DNA of 64,000 nucleotides, from the NCBI GenBank assembly GCA_036971715.1, contig JAVHJL010000004.1:2790001-2854000 (forward strand). Reading direction: 5' to 3'. Position numbers and translations under genes: made by a program. This DNA is from Arthrobotrys musiformis (taxonomy: Eukaryota; Ascomycota; Orbiliomycetes; Orbiliales; Orbiliaceae). Below, in pieces: positions 33,783 through 43,656 of the stretch. The notes under the pieces are model-generated. The model did not search any database, was not told where the DNA came from, and saw only the letters and a list, made by a program, of their open reading frames with translations. The number at the start of each line of letters is the position of its first letter. The first letter of the stretch is position 1.

Positions 33783-35745
33783 CTACTCGGTCGTAGCAGC
33801 TTCAACTGCCTTGGTCTCCTCCAGCTTTATCCTCGAAATGTATTGCTCAATGCCGCCAGTAGATTTTAACCTCTTCTTGACTTCTTCTACCAAATCCTTA
33901 ACAGCGACGGGGATACCCTCCTTCTCGGGGTGGCCGTCAGGGAGACCCAATTCCTTGATTCTGACGGTGTCGAGTCCGAGCTGCTCGTTGAAGATGATCA
34001 CAGCGAATGGAACACCTCCAACTTCCGCGGCTTTGAATTGTGCCTGCATTTTAGGGCAAGCTTTGTACAAAAATTCGGCCTGGGAGTCAAGTTGTATTTA
34101 GTCAGGCATTTGGATTCACAATGAATTTAAAAAAGCTCGAGGGATCTCATACCTTGATGCCGCCCTCCCAAAGCTGCTTGGCGATGGCCATGCGCTCCTT
34201 CAAGAAGCCGTTCTTATTCTCTCCGGAACCTTCAGGCATAGCCATGACGTAGATATCAACATCGGAGCTTCTGAGAACCGCAGGGCTACTTTCCAATCTC
34301 TTCCTGATGATGCTGTATATTCTGTCAACACCGAAGGAGATACCGACACATGGAATCTTGGTCTTTCCGGAGAACATGCCGACTAGTTCGTCGTATCTGC
34401 CACCGGCAGCGATCGAACCTACGCCAACGGTGTCATCATCCGATCGGTCTGCTTCCGGATCGTCCTTGTTGACTTTCGACTTTTTCTTCCCCTTCGATGA
34501 TGATGCGACTACGGGTCCTTGTGTAGCAGCTGGGGGCGCAGAAAGCTCTGTGACGACTTCATAGATAACACCAGTGTAGTAGTCCAATCCACGAGCCAAA
34601 GATAGATCGAAAGAGATCTTGGGTGTAACTTCGAAGACATCGAGGTAGTCGAACAGCAGTCTCATATCGCTCAATCCCTTCTTGATGCTCTCGTTCCCAG
34701 CCAAGGATTCGGTCTTCTCCAACTCTTCCAAAAGATCCCGTCCACCCTTCTTAAGCACAAACTCTCCAATCTTGTCTGCGACTTCGGGATCTAGGCCCTT
34801 TTGCTCTGTCATTTCCTTCCTGACTTCCTCCCATGGTGACTTGTCTAGCTTGTCGACGGCGCTAGAGATAGGTCTGATCTTGTCCGTCGGCACGCCGCAG
34901 ACTTCGAACAATCCGTCGAGAACTTTTCGGTGATTTAGTTTGATGGTGTACTCCCCGATATTCAAATCATCCAAGATTTCGACCGTGATCCTCATGATTT
35001 CGGCATCGGGCAACATGGGGTCGTATACTCCTGCAATATCAAAGTCGCACTGGTAGAACTCCCTCATCCTGCCCTTCGACACAGCCGGCTGGTCTCTCCT
35101 GTAGACTTTCGCAAGGTGGTATCGTTTGATAGATGTAATGGTCGGGTTCATGGCGAGCCATCTGGCGAAGGGGACGGTAAGGTCGTATCGTAGGGAACTG
35201 ATCTCACCACCTTGGTCGGCGAGGTCGTAGATGAGCTTTGAGTCCTCGCCATATTTTCCAGCTAGGACTTCTTTGAGCTCGAAAACCGGGGTGTCCAGGG
35301 AGACTGCTCCGTGTTTTTTGAATGTGGTGGTAATTTTTTCAAAGATCTTGTCGCGGACGGCGATATCGACTCCGGCCCCTGTGAGAGGGTGTTAGGTTGG
35401 TATTGCTTTTGGTTTTTGTTCTATCGTGTGCCCCTCATCTGCCCCACCATACACAAAAAAAATGAACTATCTGAATAGAAGGGAGTAAAGCTTACAATCG
35501 CGAGAGCCCTTGACGGTCTTGAGGGTAATTTGTTGTTTGCCCATATCGTCTGAATTGGAAGTTTTTGAGCTATACCGGAGCTGTGATTGGTGTTGAGGTT
35601 GAGGTTGAAGAGTGGAGATTACAACGGAAGGACGAACGAAGTGGGATGTCAATAATTGTGTCGACGGCGGCAGGCGAACGGCGACAAATGATAATAACTG
35701 TCGGTGTCTTCTGGCAATGGAAGAAAACAGCCGGATGCTGGGCAT
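33783..35745 (-). CDS. HTS1: Histidyl-tRNA synthetase, likely dual-targeted
   Basis: Three exons (35745-35496, 35378-34153, 34079-33783) give 590 residues. Class II motifs are visible: the KGSRDW start of the fold, SLRYDLTVPFARWLA, the motif-2 region KVYRRDQPAVSKGRMREFYQ, the histidine-specific ARGLDYYTGVIYE, and motif 3 in CVGISFGVDRI. The anticodon-binding domain fills exon 3. The enzyme charges tRNA-His. The first 67 residues are Arg/Ser/Gln-rich with almost no acids, a mitochondrial presequence. The second in-frame ATG (35544-35542, Met68) starts a normal cytosolic form at MGKQQITLK. As in yeast HTS1, one gene probably makes both forms through alternative starts. A low-complexity insert with SSSKGKKKSK and acidic residues interrupts the catalytic domain. 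Introns are 117 and 73 nt. Confidence 0.95.
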
Positions 35746-36207
35746 TCAATTAGGCAAATAACGGTCACGATGGCCTCCAATTGAAGAAGCCGTCGAGGGA
35801 TTCAAGGTGTTCCAGTCGTATATATGAAGGAGGGAAGAGTCGGGCCGAACTGACAGCAAAAAACAGGAGCAATGAGTCGTTCTGCGTTCTCGCTGTGTGT
35901 AACAAAATTCTGAAAGTTGGCCGCCCCGCCATTATCGGCGGCAGGTTTACGCGAGGTTGCGGGTTCGGCTGCACTTCCCTCGTGATGACTACATGCCTGG
36001 TAGCTTGCGATTCCCGCAGTGCAGCTGAGCTTGACCATTCCTTTCTACATCATCCATCGATCATCTTCCCCTTCATATCACTTAACTTCGACCGCGTTAT
36101 GGAATCTACAGTTCGTCCACCTTCGACCAGATAGTACCGGCTCATGTCCAGTTTCCTTCCCGATCCTCCGTGATACGAAAGACCGAACGAAAGAAACAAA
36201 AGCAACC
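35746..36207. other. Divergent promoter region between HTS1 and ATG6
   Basis: A 462-base gap between two divergent starts, likely holding both promoters. The minus-strand frames here lack any family signature. Any nutrient-response sites (for example Gcn4-like TGACTC) were not evident. Confidence 0.45.
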
Positions 36208-37965
36208 ATGGCGGAGATGTTCTGCCAACAGTGTAGAACGCCGTTGAAGCTTCACGGCTCTCTCCAGAATCTCAACCCTGCTGCATTAAACCTACTACAT
36301 GGTATTCTTCACCCCTTCCCTATCCCTCGGAATTCTCCTCTATCACAAAAGGACTACTCGGTCATCTAAAAAAAGAGCGGGAGAAACAAAGGTCATGCGA
36401 ACTAACTGGTGGGTTTTAGGATCATCGACATCCTCTTCGACTTCCAAACAAAGCGTCTTCGACCCCCGAACACACTCATCAGCCAGCCACACCCACGGCT
36501 CTCTTCGAAAGGGTATCTACGAACAAGCTTTAAAAAACGATGGCCACCCGGTTGTTAAAAGGAGTGTACCAAATGCTCCCAAGAACTCATCGCCCCTCGC
36601 CGGAGCACCAGCCAACATGGCCGAGTCCTTCGTCATGCTCTCGGACTCGGTCATACTACGGACACCACAACCCATAGTCGGCGAAGCGGTGCAAAACGGT
36701 GGTTTGGCGACGGCGGCGACAGCAACGGCGAGCGGGATCACACCCGAGGACTCGTTGTCACATAAGATGCAGACGTCGAGACGGTTATTTGATATTTTGA
36801 GTGCGAGGTCGGATATTGACTACCCGATATGTATGGAGTGTACGGAACTACTGGTGGAAGGGTTACAAAGACGGTTGGGGGAGGCTACTAAGAGTAGAGA
36901 TGGTTACCAGCAGTTTTTGAAGAAGCTACAGGCAGAGATCCCGACCGATTCCGAGGCTTGCAAGGTGGAAGAGGATCTCGCAAAAGTCAGACAAGAGAAG
37001 GATGCTGCGCTACTAGAGCTGGAGGAACTGGAGCGTGAGAAGGCTCAGATAGAAGCTGAGATTGCAGAGGCCGAAGAAGAATCAAAGCGTCTAGAAGCCG
37101 AGGAGGAGGAATTCTGGCAGGAGAGGAACCTATTTTCACAACAGTTGGAAGAATTTCAAAACGAGCGTGATAGCATTAATTTGCGGTTCGACCATGATGC
37201 GAAGCAGTTGGACAGGCTACACCGTACGAACGTATATAACGACACATTTTGCATTGGACACGATGGGTTCTTTGGGACTATCAATGGTTTACGGTTGGGG
37301 AAGCTTCCACGGCAGCCCGTATGTTGACAACCCCCCCAAATTCCCCACTTCTACCTATAGGTACTGACAATGTTGCCGTGTAGGTTGAATGGGCAGAGAT
37401 CAATGCAGCATGGGGCCAGACACTGCTTTTGTTACACACCGTAGCCGATAAGCTCGGCTTCGTCTTTGAGAACTATAAGCTGAAACCGATGGGATCCACT
37501 TCCAAAATCGAAAAGATGGAACCGAGACAGATGGATACCACGTCAAGTCGGATCGGCGCCGCGCTAGGTGCCGTTAGTAGGAACGATGTTCGAGTCCAAA
37601 CGCTTGAGCTGTTCAGCTCCGGTACGATCCCGATGGGCCATCTATTCGCACACCGCAAATTCGACGGTGCCATGGTAGCCTTCCTCGATTGCATAAAGCA
37701 ACTGGGAGAATTTGTTGCAAAAGCGGATGCGACTGCGGTTCTTCCATATACGATAGCGAAGGATAAGATTGGAGATGTGTCTATACGGCTGACGTTTAAC
37801 CAAGATGAGCCGTGGACGAAGGCTTGCAAGTATACTCTGACGTGTGCTAAGTTTCTACTAGCATATGCATCGAATCAGGGGCTTGCTAGAAGAGTGCAGC
37901 AGCAACAGCAGACACAGCAGCAGCAGCAGCAGCAACAGACACAACAGCAATCACAGACCCGGTGA
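36208..37965 (+). CDS. ATG6: Atg6/Vps30 (Beclin 1), PI3-kinase complex subunit
   Basis: Three exons (36208-36301, 36420-37318, 37384-37965; introns 118 and 65 nt) give 524 residues. The N-terminus carries CQQC (C6, C9), with a second pair CMEC further on. A long coiled coil (about 210-310, Glu/Leu/Lys-rich) leads into the evolutionarily conserved beta-alpha domain beginning at NVYNDTFCIGHDGFFGTINGLRLG and continuing through VEWAEINAAWGQTLLLLHTVA. Near the end comes an aromatic-finger-like region and KYTLTCAKFLLAYAS. The protein scaffolds Vps34 complexes I (autophagy, with Atg14) and II (endosomal, with Vps38). The C-terminus ends in a Gln-rich tail of about 25 residues encoded by a CAG-type repeat, an unusual addition. 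The start is the ATG just before the first CxxC. Confidence 0.95.
37896..37955 (+). repeat. CAG/CAA trinucleotide tract in ATG6 tail
   Basis: About 60 bases of CAG and CAA with ACA interruptions encode a Gln-rich C-terminal tail on Atg6. Mixed CAG/CAA codons suggest some stability against slippage. Confidence 0.85.
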
Positions 37966-40900
37966 ATGTTACGACAATAGCCACGTTGGCAACTCACGGA
38001 CGGACGGGCAGTGGCTTGTCAAACTTTTTCTTTCAGGACAAAAATATAGTTCCGCTATGTAAGGCTGTGATTAAATGAAGAGCGCTAAGGATATATTGAA
38101 ACAAACTCCTTGGCTTGGGTGACGAATGCAATGAATACCAGCCCCCTCGCGAGCGGAACGGATCACGGTGATCGCGGTGAACAGGCGTTCGTTTTATACA
38201 TATGAATGGATAAGCGGGGTGTCGATTGTTGGCATGGATTGATTGCTTAATTGCTTGATTGAAGAATTTGTTTCCGAGGATACCCATTTCAGTTGGAGCC
38301 CCTGAGCGATCAAACGGCTCGCTCACTATTTTTTTATTTTATTTTATTTTTTGGTCTAGATTGGCATATGGGATACATAGACACCTTTGTATGGACTAAC
38401 TGGGAGTATGCATTCTTCTTATTTCTTTGCGTGTTACCGCGACCTCTTTTTTCGTGGCAAGTCTGAAACCAAAGCCACTTGGAAGCTGTGCGACCATGAT
38501 GAAAAAAAAAAAACCGGTTACTGCATATGCATGGTGCCAGGACATGGGGGGGCGTCCCACATCGTGCATTACCGTTTTTCTTCTTCTCCTCTCCATGCAC
38601 GTTCCGGTGGGGACCAATCGCGACCACCAGCTCGATATGAACTGATACCCTTCGCGTTCTGTCAAGTTTCAAGTTTTTCCCTTTGGCTTGAAAATTAACT
38701 ACGCCCCGCGAGCTTGCGTGTGGTGGGTGATAAGGTTACTTTTTCTCCGACGCCCCCAAGCGGTCCAGTTTGGTTAGCGGCGTAATTAAGCTTGATATGG
38801 GGAGCTTTTGTGTTCAAGCTTCTTCAATTGGAGGACTGACTTGGGAGACCAGGGGCAAAGTCTGGGATGACGCAGTTGGACCTGGAAATAGCTGGTCGAC
38901 GGCAGGGGATCAGACTGGGGTGTTCTTCCCATCGACCGATCGATTACGAGCAAGTTTACCTGTTAGGTATTCAAGAATATCCTCGTTGAAGCATCGCGAA
39001 GAGTCCATGAAGAGCCGTTAAGAAGATATTAAACACCGTCGCCGAACGGATGATATTACCACTTCCAATTATATGCATTTTCCGGGGTAATTATAGCCAA
39101 TGTCGTAGTTGGATTGGAATCAGTTTAGCGCGGTGGACTTAACAGCGGGACGATACGACGACACGATACGATAAGAGGTTACATCAGAGCTGCATTGAAC
39201 CTGCCTGTTTGTTCCAGTTCCAGTCGCAGAAGCAGCTACTTTTCTGTTCGCAGCAGCAGCCCAACCTTGTTCATTTTGTTCATTTTAATTTCAGCTCTTG
39301 AATCTGGGAAGTTAGTACTTTGTATACTTGGTAGTTAGTTAGTTATAAGTTAGGTCGGAAAGAAGAAGAAGAAAAAGCAGTGATTCTTTGGCGACAGGGC
39401 GCTCGTTATATGTAAATTGTGAGGAAGCTGCTCGTTCGCTGTGCGCTGTTGTCTGTGTGCGCAGTCTGATTCTTATTATTAGAACCTCGACATCTCCCAA
39501 GATTCATTCCTCTTCCTCTTCCTCTTCTTCCTCCTCCAACCTCACATTTTAGTTATCACTACCATCGCCAAGTATCAATTGCTTCAACTAGCCAATTACC
39601 GGGTCTCCCAATTCTTCTGTAGGTACCAAGTATATATATTCCTCTGGCAGTGTGTATATAGGTACGTAAGTATATTCTGGGACTTGGGCGGACGTCATCA
39701 ACCATCCACCTGCAGGTACCGTTAGTTACCACTCAGATCGTGTGTGCGACTTCCTCTGCTCCTACGAAGAAGTATATCGCATCTTGTCCTTTAACCACGC
39801 GACGACAAGACACGACACCCAATCGACCCATCGCAAGTGCTCTTTTACTTTTTACTTTTATTTTCATTTTTTATTTTCTTTTATCTAGAAAAAAAAAAAA
39901 AAAAAAAGTTCACCCTGATCCTTGTCGGTGCATACGACCTCCACGAAAATCTTAATAGTTTGTTCCCGACCTCGACACTTGCCATTACGCAAGCCCGCCC
40001 TTTTTTCTTCTCTATCGAGCACTCGGGTCAGATCATATCCAGCGGATTCCCTCTGTATCCGGTCCCGGATCCGGAACACCGACACCTACCATACCTTGGC
40101 TCCTGACCTGTTCCAAAAATAATTCCTTTGCTCCTGTTTTGTGCTGCTGGAATACGCAGATCGAGCAAGTGTGTTTTTGCTTTCCCACCCGCCAAGCGGC
40201 CGTCCTCCGTCTAGGTACAGGCACTGCACGAAGTACCGAGCGAACCGTCTGGGCAGGTTGTATTCTCTCGTATAGACAACCCGCAAAATCGGACATCGTA
40301 CGGCCGCATTGTTGTGCTGTGTGGGTGCTCGTTGCTCTGAATTGGATTGAAATTGAATTTTTGTCGCTCGTTCACGTTCCTTGGGTTACCGGTACCGAAT
40401 ACCCAAATAACCCCCAGCCGTCCGCCTGTCTGTCTGCTGCGACTGCTGCTACATCCTGCCACTGCTGCCCGTTGTCTGTTGTCTGTCGGCCCACCAACGT
40501 TGATCCCAGTCAAAGCCTGCGCCTCCAACCTTTTTTTTTCCCTTTCGAATTCTCGAAGTTGACTTTTGCCTTTCGCCTTTTCGCCTTTTCGCTGCAATCC
40601 AATCCAACTTCTTTTTAATTTTTTTATACCGCATACCCAAACAGGAATCCAACGTGCATGGCCACCTGCTGTCGACGCTGTCAGTCCTAGACATCCAGCC
40701 CACCCAGCCTTAATATCTCGCTCATACTACAGCATTTTTTCTTGGACTCTTCTGACATAACGGCAGAAGGCCCTATTTTACCTGAGTTACTAAGTAAATA
40801 CTTAGATCATCTACAATTAAAATCTGTTCGTGCTCTTTTCCCCCTCCCCTCCCTCTTTTTTCTCTTTTTTTATTTTTCTTTCTCTTCGAGTTTCCGTCCA

Positions 40901-41564
40901 TCCCGCTCTCGTTCCATGCACATGCACCCCTTGTCCCTTCGCTCGTTAAGTCTTATTGTTCCTATCTGCAATGACATCGAGTCGCACCACCCGCAGAGAT
41001 TAAATGCTTTGGTCACGATTCTGCCGCGCGACCTTGATATACTACCATTCTTGCGGTGTTTTGATCCAACATTGATCAACTTTTCGAACGATTGATCACT
41101 CTCATTCCAACTTTCCATGCTATTTTGCTTGATGCTTTGCCTTAATTATCATTCTTTTTTCAAAACGAATTATTTCAACATAATTTCTGGCGCTGCTCGT
41201 TTCACAAAATAGCCGTTTTTACCCATTTGTATTTGCCTTGTACCTGGATAACAGGCGGCGCACACTGTCATAACAGTTGTTCCTTGACGAGAAATACATC
41301 GGTCCAGAGCAAGGTGGTTACATTACGTTACATCTCTTGGAATTATCTCTCCCATTGAGAGACCATCGCTCCAGCTGAATTCCTCCTCCTCGATCATAAC
41401 TCCCACCTCTCCTTGAACACACACATCACTCGGTCATACAAATCACATACATCCCAGTCCCTACATCGATCTTTTTTTAAAAAACCTCCTCACCTTTTTC
41501 TATCACCTTACATTATCGAAAACGACAATCCGGCAGGGTCCCGTGCACCCATAAAACCATACTA
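37966..41564. other. 3.6-kb intergenic region, likely with long 5' leader of the DUF2406 gene
   Basis: The first kilobase is the ATG6 3' flank. From about 39450 the plus strand is rich in C/T with many TCTTCC and CTTTTT blocks, as seen in long fungal 5' leaders. A 19-base A run sits at 39889-39907. One frame at 40742-41095 (117 codons) begins with plausible protein sequence but degenerates into a pyrimidine tract; it could be an upstream open frame or an upstream exon. No gene is supported. Confidence 0.4.
39889..39907. repeat. Poly(A) run, 19 bases
   Basis: Uninterrupted A run following TTTATTTTCATTTTTTATTT-like DNA. It has no target-site duplication or reverse-transcriptase remnant beside it, so it is not evidence for a retroelement. 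Confidence 0.7.
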
Positions 41565-42880
41565 ATGCCTTTCTTTTCCAGCAAAAAGAAGGTCAAGATC
41601 GACCTAACAGAACATCATCGGGACAAAAGAAAGATGGGCAAGAACGTCGACCCTTCCAGAGCTATCACGGAGGAGGAGCCATGGGCTATCGCCCAGCAAG
41701 CCGGCAAGGGTATTTCGCAAATGCGACACAAAGACCAATATGGCAATGAAATTAGTACGTTTTTGGTCTACCGAATTGTCTGCTTCCCGCCTGTGATTTT
41801 GTGTTAACGTTGCAATTTCGAATGTAGCCGACCCAGACCGGAGCAATCCTACACGTCACAGGATGGAGCGACCTCTAGATACTATTCGGGGTTTCGAGAG
41901 AGCTATCAATAGTGACTATGATAAAGAGTATGCACCACGCCGCTCAAATAGATATGGTATGTAGCTTTCCACACCCCTGCATTCGTTCATTTTTTTTCTT
42001 TCTTTCAAGAACCGGAAGCAAAATTCCAGGACCTAGTATAATTTTATCAGTTTTGACGAGCTTTATCAATTGTGTATGTGCTAACTATATTTCTTTTTTA
42101 TAGGGACGAATTCGCAATATGAACAGCAGAACTCACAGCGTACTTCGATGGCCTACCAGTATGGTGACCAGAGCGCGAGGCAATCGACACATGAGTAGTA
42201 TGTTCCTTCTATCTACGAGCTACTCTACAGCCTACTTATACTTTTATTTTCACTCTAGCTATGAGAACGGCAACTCGTATTCGCAGAGACCTCAACACCA
42301 GAATCACCGAAACTCGGGGTATGAGAACGCCCCCAACGGCGCTCGTTATCGAGGGGAAGTTCCGTCTGATTCCAACTCTGGTGGGAGCGGCTGGTCCGGC
42401 GACCCGTATTCTACAAATCCGTCTTCCGATGCCTCTGGATACGCCAACTATGAGCAGCAGCAGCAGCAGCAACAATACAGCGGACAGCCAGGTAGACTAC
42501 CGATAGGCTCGAATGATAAGCCCTTGCCGAATGTCAATCGCCTCTCGGGAAACTCCCCTCCTGCAGGGTATCAAAATGGCTATAATGGTCAACCCCAGTA
42601 CCAGCAGCAAAACGGGTACCCCCAACAAAACGGCTATCCCCAGCAACAGCAGCAACCACAAAATGGCTACGGCCAGCAGCAGCAATACGGTTCCTACAAC
42701 GGACAGAGCCAGAACCCACAGAGCCAGGGCCAATACAGGCAACCGCATGGCCAACAGCAGCAGCAAACCCAAGCTGCTTGGAGTCAACAGCAACCAGCGA
42801 AGACAACGGTCTCAAAGAGTTCTGCCGCAGCCGAAGGGAAAGAGAAGAGGAGATCTTGGTTCCGAAGGAGCAAATCTTAG
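41565..42880 (+). CDS. DUF2406-domain protein with Gln/Asn/Gly/Tyr-rich tail
   Basis: Four exons (41565-41754, 41828-41956, 42104-42197, 42259-42880) give 344 residues. The N-terminal 120 residues follow the fungal DUF2406 family: AITEEEPWAIAQQ, then MRHKDQYGNEITDPDRSNPT and ERPLDTIRGFERAI. DUF2406 members in budding yeast (such as Ymr295c) are bud- and plasma-membrane-associated proteins of unknown role. After residue 140 the sequence is low complexity, with repeated NGYP, QQQ and GYxNG patterns resembling prion-like domains. It ends in the basic patch KEKRRSWFRRSKS, which could bind membrane. Introns are 73, 147 and 61 nt and all junctions keep frame. A long pyrimidine-rich upstream region suggests translational control, though that is only inference. 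Confidence 0.8.
42453..42775 (+). repeat. CAG-rich repeats and NGYP repeats in coding sequence
   Basis: Several CAG/CAA runs and three to four near-identical AACGG(G/C)TA(C/T)CC(C) repeats encode Gln runs and Asn-Gly-Tyr-Pro-Gln-Gln units in the DUF2406 protein tail. Confidence 0.75.
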
Positions 42881-43656
42881 TTCAATCTCTCCGTCCAACA
42901 ATCCAAGAACACCTAATTGTGTATACACATTGTCCTGCCAAACTCCTCTCAGCATTTTATTAACTACGACCCCTACGACACCTCATCGTCTCTACGGCGG
43001 ACAGCATCTGGTCATGTTTTAATGATTTTCTCTCGCCTTTCATAGCTCATACCACTTTGTTTTTGTTTATTGCGTTTCTGGGACCTTTGGGCTGTACTTC
43101 ATCGTTTGCGTCTTAATGGCTTTTCATCCTTACGACCCCTTTCCTGCTTTTCCTGTCTTTCTCCTCTTTTGTTCAGCATAATAATCTCTTTTGAGTCATG
43201 CGGGCGTTTTTCTTTTTATCTATGCTTTTTATTAAGGCTTTGGGGGTGTGAACACGGCAATGCTTACGTTTGTGTAGCTTTCCCTGGGGTTACATCTTTC
43301 TGTTACGCTCATGAAAAAAAAGATACAGGAGGGTTTTCACTTTTTCTATGCAAAACGAGCTTTTGGCGGCTCTTCCCGACACTGTTTTTTTCTTCTTCTT
43401 TTAATGATATTATTTGATCGGATGGGGAGGTGATCCTTAACGGCCGGGCTCTGTGAATACTACCATAGATTGTTGATCCTGTCATACCTAGAGCTTTGAA
43501 TCTTGGGACGTAACTGAGGTCTCATATGTAGCGATTACATTATGCTTTTAATGAATTGCAGACGTGATTGCAATATACCCATATATATACAAAACTACTC
43601 CAAACACCGTATATAAACTAGTAGAACGGATGCTACAATCTCCGATTTCAAGGGGA
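42881..43656. other. Convergent intergenic gap
   Basis: A 776-base gap between the DUF2406 gene (+) and the Tel2 gene (-). It is T/C-rich on the plus strand, consistent with a 3' untranslated region. No gene is seen. Confidence 0.5.

Noticed and set aside
39840..39910. Poly(A) run considered as a retroelement tail
   Set aside because: No target-site duplication, no reverse transcriptase or other element sequence upstream.
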